Shown here piece after piece: positions 1 to 9,108 of a stretch of 64,000 nucleotides of DNA. The notes beneath the pieces were generated by a model, which saw nothing but the letters and a program-made list of their open reading frames with translations, was not told the origin of the DNA and searched no databases. A program made the position numbers and the translations under genes. Position 1 is the first letter of the stretch. Every line of letters starts with the position of its first letter. This DNA comes from Verrucomicrobiales bacterium (lineage in GTDB: Bacteria; Verrucomicrobiota; Verrucomicrobiia; Verrucomicrobiales; DEV007), in contig JARGOD010000001.1 of the NCBI GenBank assembly GCA_029210205.1, forward strand, positions 62,001-126,000, given 5' to 3'.

Positions 1-243
1 TGTCATTTCCGCCTCTCTGGCGACTAGCTCGTCGTGAGACTCTATACCCATTTTCAGATTTTCAAGTTCACGCGCGAGGGAACGCTTTAACTTTAACGCC
101 TCCGGAAAGCTCATTCCTTCGTCGCCCCCGGACATTGGAGTTTCAGAGCCATTACCATCGACCGATTCATCAGTAGATGTGTCAAAACACGAAGCGAGAA
201 ACAGAGAGGCAGTCAACAAAATCGCCAACCGGATAACTTTCAT
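1..243 (-). CDS. Truncated lipoprotein gene (N-terminal 81 residues)
   Basis: Reading leftward from an ATG at 243, an open frame reaches the window edge without a stop. The first 19 residues form a hydrophobic signal ending in a lipobox (LASC, Cys19), so the product should be a lipoprotein anchored outside the inner membrane. After it come a Ser/Asp/Gly-rich linker and a charged, probably helical stretch (residues about 45-81) rich in Glu, Lys and Leu. The C-terminus lies outside the window and no family is recognisable from what is present. The gene is divergent from the tRNA-Leu gene. Confidence 0.7.
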   Translation of the reverse strand, partial: MKVIRLAILLTASLFLASCFDTSTDESVDGNGSETPMSGGDEGMSFPEALKLKRSLARELENLKMGIESHDELVAREAEMT

Positions 244-323
244 GAAGGTAAATCCCCCATTAGTGGAAGCTGCGCAACAAAAAGGGGGGCACGATTTTAC
301 CGTAGATTCACTACCATGAGTCC

Positions 324-351
324 TTGCATTCCTGTTTTTGACGTCGATAAT
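324..351 (+). promoter_or_regulatory. Candidate sigma-70 promoter for tRNA-Leu
   Basis: TTGCAT (324-329) and GATAAT (346-351) are separated by 16 nt and lie about 50 nt upstream of the mature tRNA 5' end, a sensible position for a stable-RNA promoter. This is a pattern match only. Upstream, a GGTAAA...CCCCC stretch (247-258) faces GGGGGG...TTTTACC (284-301) and could form an imperfect hairpin in the leader of the divergent lipoprotein gene. Confidence 0.45.
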
Positions 352-404
352 CCGACCCTCGCTCGTCAATGGCGGTGGCAGCCCTGCTCACCCTCGTTTC
401 AAGC

Positions 405-486
405 GCCGGTGTGGCGGAATTGGTAGACGCGCGCGATTCAAAATCGCGTTCCCTCGGGAGTGCGGGTTCGATTCCCGCCGCCGGTA
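405..486 (+). tRNA. trnL-CAA: tRNA-Leu (anticodon CAA)
   Basis: An 82-nt cloverleaf with a long variable arm (class II). The acceptor stem GCCGGTG pairs with CGCCGGT (G-U at 1:72), with discriminator A486. The D-arm has the typical GGCGGAATTGGTAGACGC of leucine tRNAs. The anticodon stem CGCGA/TCGCG encloses loop TTCAAAA, giving anticodon CAA (decodes UUG). The variable arm is CCC/GGG-paired, and the T-arm GCGGG-TTCGATT-CCCGC is canonical. CCA is not encoded. The 3' end lies 12 nt from the end of the converging ribulokinase gene. Confidence 0.95.
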
Positions 487-498
487 TTTCCAACAGCT

Positions 499-2181
499 TC
501 AGGAACGTTGCTGCTGTCGAATATCGATCAAATCCTTCATGATGTGATCCAGTTGACCAGTCCATTCGGCGGTCCCAAAAGCATCGTGAAGAGTCTTGTA
601 GATCTCATAGAGTCTTTCATACACGACGACGTTTGCAGGGATCGGATGATATTCCACCTCACGCATGCGGCAGCATTTCTGCTGCACTTCAGAAATCGTA
701 AAGCTCCCCTCTGCAGTCGCTCCGAAGATAGCTGCTCCAAGTGCACAAGTCTGATCGCTTGCAGCGACCTTAAGCGGACGCTTCAGGATATCAGCGTAGA
801 TTTGCATCAGCGTCGCGTTCTTGACGGCAAGTCCTCCCGTGTTCACGACTTCGTTGATTGAAATACCGTATTCCTCCATCCGGTTGATAATTGTCAGCGC
901 GCCAAAGGCCGTTGCTTCGATGAGGGAACGATAAATTTCGTGAGCCTCGGTGTGAAGGGTTTGTCCAAGGATCATCCCCGTGAGCCGAACATCAGTTAGG
1001 ATCGTACGATTGCCGTTGTTCCAATCCAGAGCCATCAATCCAGTCGAGCCCGGTTTCGATCCCTCGAGCCGCTTTTCCATTTCGATAAACTTTTCGTCCT
1101 GGCTTGCGCCATAGGAATCTGGAACGAGATGATTCACGAACCAAAGGAAGATATCCCCCACTGCCGATTGGCCTGCTTCGACTCCGTAGTGCCCCGGAAG
1201 GACAGATCCATCAACAACACCGCAAACTCCGGGAACGTCGGCAAGATCGCGATCTGCGGGCAGCACGGTGATGTCGCAAGTACTGGTTCCCAGTATCTTA
1301 ACTAAAGTTCCGGCCTTCACTCCCGAACCAACTGCCCCCATGTGCGCATCAAAAGCCCCCACGGCCACGGTGATTCCTTCACTGAGGCCAAGTTTGCCAG
1401 CCCACTCCGCAGTCAGGGTGCCGGCAGAGATATCTGACGAGAATGCCTCGTCGTAGAGTCGGTCTCGCAGATCAGCGAGCGCGGGATCGAGCGTGCTGAG
1501 AAACTCTTTGTCCGGCAGCCCCCCCCAGGAGGCTGCATACATCGCCTTGTGGCCGGCTGCGCAGACACTCCGTTTCGCTGAGGAAGGCGATTCATTTCCC
1601 GTGAGAACGGCGGGAAGCCAATCACAGTGTTCAATCCAGGAATGGGCCGCGGCGAACACTTCAGGAGCTGCATTCTTGCAGCGAAGAATCTTGCTCCACC
1701 ACCATTCACTTGAGTAGGTCCCTCCGCATTTAGCTAAGTATTCGGGGCGCATCTCAGAAGCCAATGCCGTAATTTTGGCGGCCTCTTCATGAGCCGTGTG
1801 GTCTTTCCAAAGCCAAACATGTGCATCGAGATTCTCAGAAAATTCCGGAGTGAGCGCGAGAGGCGTCCCCTTTTCGTTCACTGGAATCGGAGTACTACCA
1901 GTCGTATCAACGCCAATCCCAATCACATCAGCAGCACTGAAAGCAGTCCGCTTCGCCGAAGCCTGTTCGAGTGCGCCTCGTATGATCGTGACCATTCCAT
2001 CGAGATAATCCTGAGGGTTCTGTCGAGCCACATTCGGATCCGCTGGATCGGTCAAAATCCCCAATTTCCCCGATGGGTAAGGAAAAACAACTGACCCAAG
2101 CTCTTCTCCATTATCGAGATCGACAAGAAGTGAGCGGCAGGAATTTGTCCCGTAATCTAATCCAATTGCATAGCGACTCAT
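499..2181 (-). CDS. araB: Ribulokinase (FGGY carbohydrate kinase)
   Basis: 560 residues, the usual length for ribulokinases. ATP-dependent phosphorylation of L-ribulose (and related ketopentoses) to the 5-phosphate in pentose catabolism; cytosolic. The N-terminal phosphate-binding signature GLDYGTNS is at residues 7-14. It is followed by the DPN-ARQNP-DYLDG segment typical of the AraB branch, and the second FGGY signature (GGLAVKN) is at about 449-455. The start at 2181 was chosen because homologous sequence begins with MSRYAIGLDYG; the 12 extra upstream codons are not family-like. No other arabinose genes lie beside it, so the physiological substrate is inferred from family only. Confidence 0.85.
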   Translation of the reverse strand: MSRYAIGLDYGTNSCRSLLVDLDNGEELGSVVFPYPSGKLGILTDPADPNVARQNPQDYLDGMVTIIRGALEQASAKRTAFSAADVIGIGVDTTGSTPIPVNEKGTPLALTPEFSENLDAHVWLWKDHTAHEEAAKITALASEMRPEYLAKCGGTYSSEWWWSKILRCKNAAPEVFAAAHSWIEHCDWLPAVLTGNESPSSAKRSVCAAGHKAMYAASWGGLPDKEFLSTLDPALADLRDRLYDEAFSSDISAGTLTAEWAGKLGLSEGITVAVGAFDAHMGAVGSGVKAGTLVKILGTSTCDITVLPADRDLADVPGVCGVVDGSVLPGHYGVEAGQSAVGDIFLWFVNHLVPDSYGASQDEKFIEMEKRLEGSKPGSTGLMALDWNNGNRTILTDVRLTGMILGQTLHTEAHEIYRSLIEATAFGALTIINRMEEYGISINEVVNTGGLAVKNATLMQIYADILKRPLKVAASDQTCALGAAIFGATAEGSFTISEVQQKCCRMREVEYHPIPANVVVYERLYEIYKTLHDAFGTAEWTGQLDHIMKDLIDIRQQQRS

Positions 2182-2312
2182 GAGCCTTGGTATAGGCGAT
2201 GGGCGAAACACTGGCAACTTTGGAATCGGCAGAAAATGCGTCTCCTTTTTTCCGTGAGATGCTCACAGGGCTTGCGCGACTATTCACTTTCGACGTTGCT
2301 AGCAACTCAACC

Positions 2313-2780
2313 ATGGAGATTTTCATCAATGACATCCCCGAAGAAGGACTGCACGAAACGGGGAAGTTTCCCGCTTCGATCTTTGACTTGTCACCTGAGG
2401 ACGCGATTCGTCCAATGGGTGCGGTCCTCTTCGATGTTCACATTCACGCCTTCGATGAAGTGATCGCTTTCTACGGAAGCCTCAAAGGCCCCTTTCAGTT
2501 GAAGTGCGGCACCTGCCTCGAATACAACGATTACGAGGCCGATTTTTCGGATTGGAAAACCGATCTCGATCTGGAAGAGAAGCAGCGCTCCTTTATTCTC
2601 GAGGAAGTCATCCGCGAGGAGTTCATTCTCAATCTTCCCGAGCACTTGCGCTGTGACGAATTAATCGAAGGGCATGTCTGTCCGAAAGCGGAACTGGTCG
2701 ATCAAGTGCTTGAGTCAGCGGAATCTGACGATGAAAGCGGAGGCAATCCCGATGCCTGGAAAGCGTTGGATGACTTGTAG
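2313..2780 (+). CDS. yceD: YceD/DUF177 family protein
   Basis: 155 residues. YceD (DUF177) proteins are small cytosolic proteins, usually encoded just before rpmF (ribosomal protein L32) and linked to 23S rRNA or L32 handling. Conserved cysteine pairs, expected of a metal-binding fold, are visible: CGTC near residue 64 and C-x8-C near residue 110-119. The start at 2313 gives the family-like opening MEIFINDIP. An in-frame ATG at 2199 would add 38 residues that overlap the divergent araB start and look non-coding. Unusually, no rpmF follows: the gene ends 10 nt before a palindrome and then meets the converging fbpC. Confidence 0.75.
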   Translation: MEIFINDIPEEGLHETGKFPASIFDLSPEDAIRPMGAVLFDVHIHAFDEVIAFYGSLKGPFQLKCGTCLEYNDYEADFSDWKTDLDLEEKQRSFILEEVIREEFILNLPEHLRCDELIEGHVCPKAELVDQVLESAESDDESGGNPDAWKALDDL

Positions 2781-2791
2781 GAAATAGACTC

Positions 2792-2822
2792 AACAGGGTT
2801 GTGTCGAAGGGCATACCCTGTT
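2792..2822. repeat. 31-nt palindromic repeat, copy 1
   Basis: AACAGGGT (2792-2799) and ACCCTGTT (2815-2822) are perfect inverted repeats, extended by one more C:G pair to 2791/2823. It lies between the convergent 3' ends of yceD and fbpC. The same outer arms and the same 31-nt length recur at 41236-41266 and 58428-58458. There is no T-run after the stem, so it is not a textbook intrinsic terminator. Confidence 0.7.
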
Positions 2823-2841
2823 GGAAATATCTGTGAAGCAT

Positions 2842-3858
2842 TCAACTTCTCCATGCAACTCGGTCTGGATTCCCCCGCCACGCGACACGACCACGCTCGC
2901 CAGCTCTGATCTGAGAACCCTCCTTTAAAAAGCAGAGCCAGCTTTCATTCTCGTATCCATCCGGGGCAACTCTGACCTCCCAGATGTGCCCCATCGAGCG
3001 AACGGACTCGACCGTGACCATGCATCCCTCGTCAGCGATTTCACATGAGATCCAGCGGGCATCCTCGGGACGTTTCCAACAGAGTTCCCCGGTCTCGGAT
3101 TCCCTAACCCCGTTCGCGGGACCAAAGCGCTCTGCACAATACTGATCGACCGGCTCCCGATAAACCTGAGACGGAGTGCCGGTCTGGAGAATCTGTCCTT
3201 CGTTGAGAATGGCGACGCGCGTCGAGATTGCGAGAGCATCTTCAGGATCGTGAGTCACCATGAGCGCAGTTTGCCCGAGATCGGATAGAATCGATCGGAT
3301 CTCTTCCCGCAGTTTGCGGCGAAGCGTTGGGTCGAGATGACTGAACGGTTCATCCAACAAAATCAATCTTGGCTGAGGTGCGAGAGCGCGGGCGAGAGCG
3401 AGGCGCTGGCGCTCCCCTCCGGAAAGTTCATGGGGGAATCGATTCTCTTTTCCTTTGAGATCAACCAGCTCAAGACATTCCGCGACGCGCGAAGCCTTCT
3501 CGCTTCGGCTCTGTTTTCTGAGGCCATAGGCAACATTTCGAGAGGCATTGAGATGGGGGAATAGCGCCCCGTCCTGAAAGACGAGTCCGAGTCGGCGGCG
3601 TTCGGGCGGAACTTCCGACCTCGCATCGGAAGCGTCAGCTACGGTTTCTCCACCAATGAAAACCTTTCCGGAATCAGGAAATTCGAGCCCGGCAGCAAGA
3701 CGAAGTAAGGTTGTTTTCCCACTCCCGCTTTCACCAATTAAAGCGATCACTTCCCCTTTCATTACCTCGAGAGACACATCCTTCACGGCAGGAACGGATT
3801 GTGCGTCGTACTGCCTAGAGACGTGCTCGAAACTGAGAATTGGTTCTGATTCACTCAT
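2842..3858 (-). CDS. fbpC: Ferric iron ABC importer, ATP-binding subunit
   Basis: 338 residues. Energises Fe3+ uptake across the inner membrane together with the permease and binding protein encoded immediately upstream. Walker A GESGSGKTT is at residues 42-50, the ABC signature LSGGERQR follows in mid-protein, and Walker B is LILLDEP with a downstream switch histidine (VTHD). The C-terminal ~100 residues are the regulatory/TOBE-like region found in FbpC and other MalK-type ATPases. The start overlaps the end of the permease gene by 8 nt, indicating translational coupling in a fbpA-fbpB-fbpC operon. Iron rather than another oxyanion is inferred from the partner binding protein. Confidence 0.85.
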   Translation of the reverse strand: MSESEPILSFEHVSRQYDAQSVPAVKDVSLEVMKGEVIALIGESGSGKTTLLRLAAGLEFPDSGKVFIGGETVADASDARSEVPPERRRLGLVFQDGALFPHLNASRNVAYGLRKQSRSEKASRVAECLELVDLKGKENRFPHELSGGERQRLALARALAPQPRLILLDEPFSHLDPTLRRKLREEIRSILSDLGQTALMVTHDPEDALAISTRVAILNEGQILQTGTPSQVYREPVDQYCAERFGPANGVRESETGELCWKRPEDARWISCEIADEGCMVTVESVRSMGHIWEVRVAPDGYENESWLCFLKEGSQIRAGERGRVAWRGNPDRVAWRS

Positions 3859-5524
3859 GCGAATTTGTCGGGGCGAGCCATCGATTCATGATGAGCAGTC
3901 CGACCGCCCCTGCTGCCACTATCATGAGCGAGGGCACGGCGCAAGCCTGGAGACGTGCCTCCTTCGCGAGACTGAATGCGCTCGTCGCAAGCGTCTCGAA
4001 ATTCGCAGGACGCAGAATCAAGGTGAGAGGGAGCTCCTTTAAAATATCGACGAAAAGCAACATCGCGGCCGCGAGAAGAGGCCCTTTCAAAAGAGGTAGG
4101 TCAATACGAAGAAAGGTCGTGAAAGGAGCCCAACCGAGCAGTCGGGATGCTTCACCGAGAGAGGGACCAAGTCGATCCATCCCGGCGCGACTTAGCTGGA
4201 GCGGAATCGCGATAAAGCGAACGAGGTAGGCAAAGCCGATTAGAAAGAGGCTCCCGCTGAAGAGAGGAATCCATCGGATTTCAAGGCGGTCGAGACCACC
4301 GAAGACAACAAGAACGCCAACTGCAATGACGGCACCCGGAGTCGCATACCCGAGGGTCGAGAGACGAAAACAGCTTTTCCGAACCGGATTCTCTCTCAGC
4401 CTCACAGCGAAGGCGAAGAACGAGGCGAGCAGAGTAACAACAAGGGCAGTAGCCCCTGCAAGCACGAGACCGCGAACCAGTGAATCTCCAAATGTCAGAC
4501 TGACACCGCGGTCGGAGGTGAGGTTTAACCATGACCAGTGCACGAGGCGGCCGACAGGATAAAGAAACCCGATCGTGAGAGGAATAAGGCAGCAGAGAAA
4601 AGCCGCCGCCGCTCTTCCGCCGCTCAGTGTCTTTCGCACCAATGGAATCGAACTTCCCTCGGCCTCGACATAGCGAGCCTTTCCCCGCAGGAGCTGCTCA
4701 ACGATGAGAAGCGCCGCTACCGCAAGCATGACGATCCCCGCGAGCCTCAGGGCTGACACCTTGTCCCCCATACCAAACCAAGTCCGAAAGATCCCTTCCG
4801 TCAGCGTTGGCACGCCGAAAAAATGGACGGCGCCATAGTCGTTTATCACCTCCATGATAACCAAAGCACTACCGGCGACCATGGCGGGACGGGCCAGCGG
4901 AATCGCGACGCGGAAGAAGACTGCGCCGGGGCGGTCGCCAAGACAGCGTGCGGATTCAATCAGGGTTCTCCCCTGCTGGGAGAACGCGGCACGGCAGGCG
5001 AGGTAGATGTAGGGATAGAGAACGGCACTCATCATGAGAATGAGAAGCCCATAGCGAATCACCAATTCAGTTTTCAAAAAGGCATCAACACTAATATTCG
5101 TCCTTATCCAGATAAGAAGAGGGATCGCTGCTTCTGGACCTTGATAAAACACGAATGCAGCGACATAACTCGGAAGTGCGAGCGGGAGAATCAGCATCCA
5201 GCAAAAGAGACCGCGCCCCGGAAAATTGTTAACCGTCACGAGCCACGCGGGCAACACCCCCATGAGAAGTGCCGCGGCAGTCACACCAACCACGAGCACT
5301 GCAGTGTTAATCAGGTATCGGGGTAGCACCGTCTCGACAAGGTGAGCCCACTCAGGACCCTCTTTTGTGAGATGAATCAGAACCGCAAAAATGGGAAGGC
5401 AGATGAGTGCCGTGAAAACACCAACGCTGATACCCCAGGAGTCAGGAGATTTCAGCTTACGCCAAGACCGATTCCTAACCGCAGGATAAGACCGTGCAGC
5501 CTTGTTCGACTCAGCTAATTCCAT
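3851..5524 (-). CDS. fbpB: Ferric iron ABC importer, double permease
   Basis: 557 residues with about twelve hydrophobic segments, arranged as two tandem binding-protein-dependent permease halves, the FbpB/ThiP-type architecture. It forms the transmembrane channel through which periplasmic Fe3+ enters the cytosol. EAA-like cytoplasmic loops that contact the ATPase are visible in each half, for instance around the segments with VINDYGA and DILKELP. It lies 21 nt downstream of fbpA and overlaps fbpC by 8 nt. Confidence 0.85.
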   Translation of the reverse strand: MELAESNKAARSYPAVRNRSWRKLKSPDSWGISVGVFTALICLPIFAVLIHLTKEGPEWAHLVETVLPRYLINTAVLVVGVTAAALLMGVLPAWLVTVNNFPGRGLFCWMLILPLALPSYVAAFVFYQGPEAAIPLLIWIRTNISVDAFLKTELVIRYGLLILMMSAVLYPYIYLACRAAFSQQGRTLIESARCLGDRPGAVFFRVAIPLARPAMVAGSALVIMEVINDYGAVHFFGVPTLTEGIFRTWFGMGDKVSALRLAGIVMLAVAALLIVEQLLRGKARYVEAEGSSIPLVRKTLSGGRAAAAFLCCLIPLTIGFLYPVGRLVHWSWLNLTSDRGVSLTFGDSLVRGLVLAGATALVVTLLASFFAFAVRLRENPVRKSCFRLSTLGYATPGAVIAVGVLVVFGGLDRLEIRWIPLFSGSLFLIGFAYLVRFIAIPLQLSRAGMDRLGPSLGEASRLLGWAPFTTFLRIDLPLLKGPLLAAAMLLFVDILKELPLTLILRPANFETLATSAFSLAKEARLQACAVPSLMIVAAGAVGLLIMNRWLAPTNSHE

Positions 5525-5545
5525 CCCACTTGCGAGTGATCGGAG

Positions 5546-6559
5546 TTACTCCCACCCAGCGCGATTGAAGAGACGAACCGCTTCTGCATTCAATTCTCCA
5601 AGTGTGGACAGTGGCACCGGGTCAGCCTTGAAATTGCCCCAAAGCTTCTGGTTCTCTGACCACCCCGCAGCAGGATTCACAGGATACTCGAAGGTGTTCT
5701 CCGGATAGCTGGCTTGTACTTCCTCGGAAAGGAGGAACGCGATCACTTCTTCCGCGAGGGCGGCATTTTCGCTTCCCTTGACGACTCCAATTCCGCTTAT
5801 ATTCACATGGGTCCCGCGATCATCTTGATTGGGAAAGTAGAGTCCCACAGCAGCAGCAGCCTCGCGGTCGTTCGATTCTTCAGAGGTCTCGAGAAGCCCG
5901 ACGTAGTAGGTATTCGCAACCGCAAGGTCAGCGAGTCCGGCAGCGACAGCCCGGATCTGATCTCGGTCACTGCCCTGAGGAGGTCGTGCCATGTTTTTCC
6001 TCACCGCAGCAGCCCACTCACCCGCTTTCTCCTCGCCATTCGCGGCAATGATCGTCGTCATGAGCGACTGATTGTATGAGTTCGAAGAGGAACGAATCAC
6101 AATGCGGCCCCTCCATTTCGGGTCTGCGAGGTCTTCGTAGGTAGATAGATCCTCCGGCTTGACGCGATCTTTGGAGTAAATGATGACGCGCGCTCGATTC
6201 GTGATCGCGACCCAGTGGTTTTCAGGATCTTTCAGCGTCGCAGGAACTAGAGCGATCACGGTCGAGTCAGAAATGGGCTGGAGTAGCCCCGCTTTATGAG
6301 CGCGATCGAGTCCAGCACCGTCAGCGGTCATGAAGAGGTCAGCAGGCGTATTTGCACCTTCTTCCTCAAGACGGCTAATTAGCTCATCGGCAGAAGCCTT
6401 GACGACATTAACCGTGATCCCCTTTTCTTCGAGGAGCTTTTCGTGAATCGTTTCGTCGAAGGCGTAGTGTCTCTGGGTGTAGAGCGTGACCTCTTTCGTT
6501 TCAGCAAAGACCTGCAGTGCAGCACCGAGGACAAGGAGAGTGGGGATAATCTTGATCAT
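5546..6559 (-). CDS. fbpA: Ferric iron-binding periplasmic protein
   Basis: 337 residues with an N-terminal signal peptide (cleavage probably after LQVFA, residue 19). The mature protein starts with the beta-strand VTLYTQRHY typical of FbpA/FutA ferric-binding proteins. The double tyrosine NTYYVG in the second half corresponds to the Fe3+-coordinating tyrosines of the family. It captures Fe3+ in the periplasm and delivers it to FbpBC. It is the first gene of the operon, and Fur-box-like sequences overlap and flank its start codon. A PQQGSDRDQIRAV segment matches family members that bind iron without synergistic anion, but this detail is inference. Confidence 0.85.
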   Translation of the reverse strand: MIKIIPTLLVLGAALQVFAETKEVTLYTQRHYAFDETIHEKLLEEKGITVNVVKASADELISRLEEEGANTPADLFMTADGAGLDRAHKAGLLQPISDSTVIALVPATLKDPENHWVAITNRARVIIYSKDRVKPEDLSTYEDLADPKWRGRIVIRSSSNSYNQSLMTTIIAANGEEKAGEWAAAVRKNMARPPQGSDRDQIRAVAAGLADLAVANTYYVGLLETSEESNDREAAAAVGLYFPNQDDRGTHVNISGIGVVKGSENAALAEEVIAFLLSEEVQASYPENTFEYPVNPAAGWSENQKLWGNFKADPVPLSTLGELNAEAVRLFNRAGWE

Positions 6560-6582
6560 AACGTTATTGCGAATGAATCTCG
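6544..6582 (-). promoter_or_regulatory. Possible Fur operator at fbpA start
   Basis: On the minus strand, 6558-6544 reads TGATCAAGATTATCC, matching 11 of 14 informative positions of the 7-1-7 Fur box TGATAATnATTATCA, but it overlaps the fbpA start codon. A weaker match (9/14) is at 6568-6582. An iron-uptake operon is the expected target of Fur. The coding overlap (Met-Ile-Lys-Ile-Ile) could produce the match by chance. Confidence 0.25.
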
Positions 6583-6716
6583 ATAGCGGAATCTTCTTCG
6601 AATGTTACGCTCTGGCAACTGCGAAATGGCGCTATATTTTTCCCCGCTACAAAATGAAGGGCGCTTGAGCCGTTGCGCCTCCGTCAAAAACGGCTAATTT
6701 CCCGCCCCTGTCCTCT

Positions 6717-8396
6717 ATGACTACACCCCGTTCGGCTTCCAAAGACTTCATCCGTGAGATTATTGACGAGGATCTCAATTCGGCTAAGCATGATGGCACC
6801 GTGACTCGATTTCCGCCCGAGCCGAACGGCTACCTCCATATTGGTCACGCCAAGTCGATCTGTCTCAATTTCGGAATTGCTCAGGAGTACGATGGTCGAT
6901 GCCATCTCCGATTTGATGACACGAACCCGGCAAAGGAGGATACGGAGTATGTCGACTCAATTAAAGAAGACATCCATTGGCTCGGATTTGATTGGGGAGA
7001 CCACCTCTATTTTGCTTCCGACTATTTCGAGAAACTTTTTGAGTGGGCGGTTCACCTTATTGAAAATGGGAAAGCCTATGTCGATGATCAGTCTTCTGAC
7101 GAAATGCGCTCAGGTCGTGGCGACCTTCAGAATCCGGGAACAGACAGCCCCTTCCGCAACCGTCCTCTGAAAGAAAATCTTGATCTCTTTGATCGGATGA
7201 GAGCCGGCGAGTTCAAGGATGGAGAAAAAGTTCTCAGAGCGAAAATCGACATGGCGCATCCGAATCTGAACATGCGCGATCCGGTGATCTATCGTATCGT
7301 TCACACGGAGCACCACCGGACGGGAGACACCTGGTGTATCTATCCAATGTATGATTTCACCCATGGGCAGAGCGACGCCCTTGAGTATGTGACACACTCT
7401 CTTTGCACTCTTGAATTCGAAAATCACCGGCCTCTCTATGAGTGGTTTCTAGAGAATCTGCCAGTTCCATCACGTCCTCGCCAGATTGAGTTTTCCCGCC
7501 TCAGCCTGAACTACACCGTGATGAGTAAGCGGAAGTTATTACAACTCGTGGAAGAGAACTATGTTTCAGGATGGAACGACCCTCGCATGCCGACAATTTC
7601 AGGAATTCGCCGGCGCGGCTACCCGGCTGAAGCAATCCGAAACTTCTGCAAGACTATCGGAATTACAAAATTCAAAAGCACCAACGATATTTCTCTTTTG
7701 GAGAGTTCTGTCAGGGAAGTTCTCAACGCTGATGCCTCACGGTTCATGGCGGTCCTGAAACCGCTTAAAGTTGTCATAACCAACTATCCGGAAGATCAGG
7801 TCGAGCAATTTGATGCAGTGATCAATCCTGAGAAGCCTGAGTTGGGAACTCGAAAGGTTCCATTCTCGCGTGAACTATTCATCGAGCAGGACGACTTCAT
7901 GGAGGATGCACCTAAGAAGTTTTTCCGCCTCACTGTCGGTAAAGAGGTTCGGTTCCGCTGTGCCTATTGGATTCGATGCAATGAGGTGATCAAGGACGAT
8001 GATGGCAATGTCACCGAATTGCGCTGCACTTATGATCCTGAGACTCGCGGAGGAGAGAATCCACCGGACGGACGAAAAGTGAAGGCAACGATTCACTGGG
8101 TCAGCGCCGATCATGCGTTGGATGCCGAAGTGCGTCTTTATGACCGCTTGTTTAACACCGAGTCTCCTGACAGCGGCGACAGCAATTTTCTGGAACACTT
8201 GAATTCCGACTCCTTGGAGATCCTTCCTGCGGCCAAGTTAGAGCCAAACCTCGCGGACGTTGCCGTAGGCGAGACAGTTCAGTTCGAACGTCTCGGTTAC
8301 TTCTGTGTCGATATCGAAAGCTCGGACGAATCACCCGTTTTCAACCGCACCGTAGGCCTTCGGGATTCATGGGCTAAGGCTAAGCCGAAAAGCTGA
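6717..8396 (+). CDS. glnS: Glutaminyl-tRNA synthetase
   Basis: 559 residues, normal for bacterial GlnRS. Charges tRNA-Gln with glutamine in the cytosol. The class I signature [12 protein letters not shown] is at residues 33-44 and the KMSKS-type loop (VMSKRK) at 268-273. The C-terminal two-barrel anticodon-binding region follows (about 340-550), with the typical ending [14 protein letters not shown]. It has the eukaryote-derived [13 protein letters not shown] form that distinguishes GlnRS from GluRS. A discriminating GltX is encoded at 23.3 kb, so this organism appears to glutaminylate directly. Confidence 0.97.
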   Translation: MTTPRSASKDFIREIIDEDLNSAKHDGTVTRFPPEPNGYLHIGHAKSICLNFGIAQEYDGRCHLRFDDTNPAKEDTEYVDSIKEDIHWLGFDWGDHLYFASDYFEKLFEWAVHLIENGKAYVDDQSSDEMRSGRGDLQNPGTDSPFRNRPLKENLDLFDRMRAGEFKDGEKVLRAKIDMAHPNLNMRDPVIYRIVHTEHHRTGDTWCIYPMYDFTHGQSDALEYVTHSLCTLEFENHRPLYEWFLENLPVPSRPRQIEFSRLSLNYTVMSKRKLLQLVEENYVSGWNDPRMPTISGIRRRGYPAEAIRNFCKTIGITKFKSTNDISLLESSVREVLNADASRFMAVLKPLKVVITNYPEDQVEQFDAVINPEKPELGTRKVPFSRELFIEQDDFMEDAPKKFFRLTVGKEVRFRCAYWIRCNEVIKDDDGNVTELRCTYDPETRGGENPPDGRKVKATIHWVSADHALDAEVRLYDRLFNTESPDSGDSNFLEHLNSDSLEILPAAKLEPNLADVAVGETVQFERLGYFCVDIESSDESPVFNRTVGLRDSWAKAKPKS

Positions 8397-8480
8397 ACTA
8401 CCGAAATTCGCAGGATCTCCATCGCTATTGCGGTACTTTGGATACTTGCGCAAATCTCCTTTCTTCGGGACACTTTCGGC

Positions 8481-9086
8481 ATGATTTCGAGACTCCCTTT
8501 ACTTCTGCTCATTGCTTTACTTCCCGCCTGCGCCAAGCAGGAAGCAGTTGAAACGATTGATTCAACACCCCTCTTGAACGGCACCGATTTGAGCGGTTGG
8601 AAGACGCCTGAGAATCCAGAATCGTGGAAGGTTGAGGAAGGCATTCTTAAGGTTCGAAGTAACGAAAAGCAGAAAGGCGGCATTCTTTGGACAGAGGCAG
8701 ATTTTGAAGACTTTATTGTCGACCTCGAATTCAAATTTATCAGTGGGACAATCGATTCCGGAGTTCACTTGAGGAACAACGATCAGATACAAATCGGCAT
8801 TTCGGGTTCACTGAAACGAGACATGACAGGCTCACCCTACATTGCTTCAAAAAAGGGATATCCCGTCGAAGCAGAGGGAGTCGCTGAACTTCTCAAGATG
8901 GAAGGCTGGAATTCAATGAAGATCGAAGCTCGCGGCATGAACTACATTGTTCATCTCAATGGAACTCAGGTCATGACTTACACTTCTGATACCGGCATCC
9001 CAAAGGGACCAATCGGACTTCAACTCCATGCAAAGCGAGACATGGGCATTGATTTTCGCAATATCCGCGTGGCTGAACTGGACTGA
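8481..9086 (+). CDS. DUF1080 lipoprotein (3-keto-disaccharide hydrolase-like)
   Basis: 201 residues. The signal ends in lipobox LPAC (Cys17), so it is an exported lipoprotein. Residues about 28-200 form one DUF1080 jelly-roll domain: LLNGTDLSGWK opening, the DSGVHLRN core and the FRNIRVAEL ending typical of the family. Members of this concanavalin-like family hydrolyse or bind 3-keto-glycosides and are abundant in Planctomycetes and Verrucomicrobia. It lies 84 nt after glnS and is followed 22 nt later by a haemoglobin gene, with no obvious functional link. Confidence 0.8.
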   Translation: MISRLPLLLLIALLPACAKQEAVETIDSTPLLNGTDLSGWKTPENPESWKVEEGILKVRSNEKQKGGILWTEADFEDFIVDLEFKFISGTIDSGVHLRNNDQIQIGISGSLKRDMTGSPYIASKKGYPVEAEGVAELLKMEGWNSMKIEARGMNYIVHLNGTQVMTYTSDTGIPKGPIGLQLHAKRDMGIDFRNIRVAELD

Positions 9087-9108
9087 TTCGTGCTCATTAC
9101 AATCAACA

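Noticed and set aside
460-861. Plus-strand frame across the end of araB
   Set aside because: It is the antisense shadow of araB and begins inside the tRNA; composition is not protein-like.
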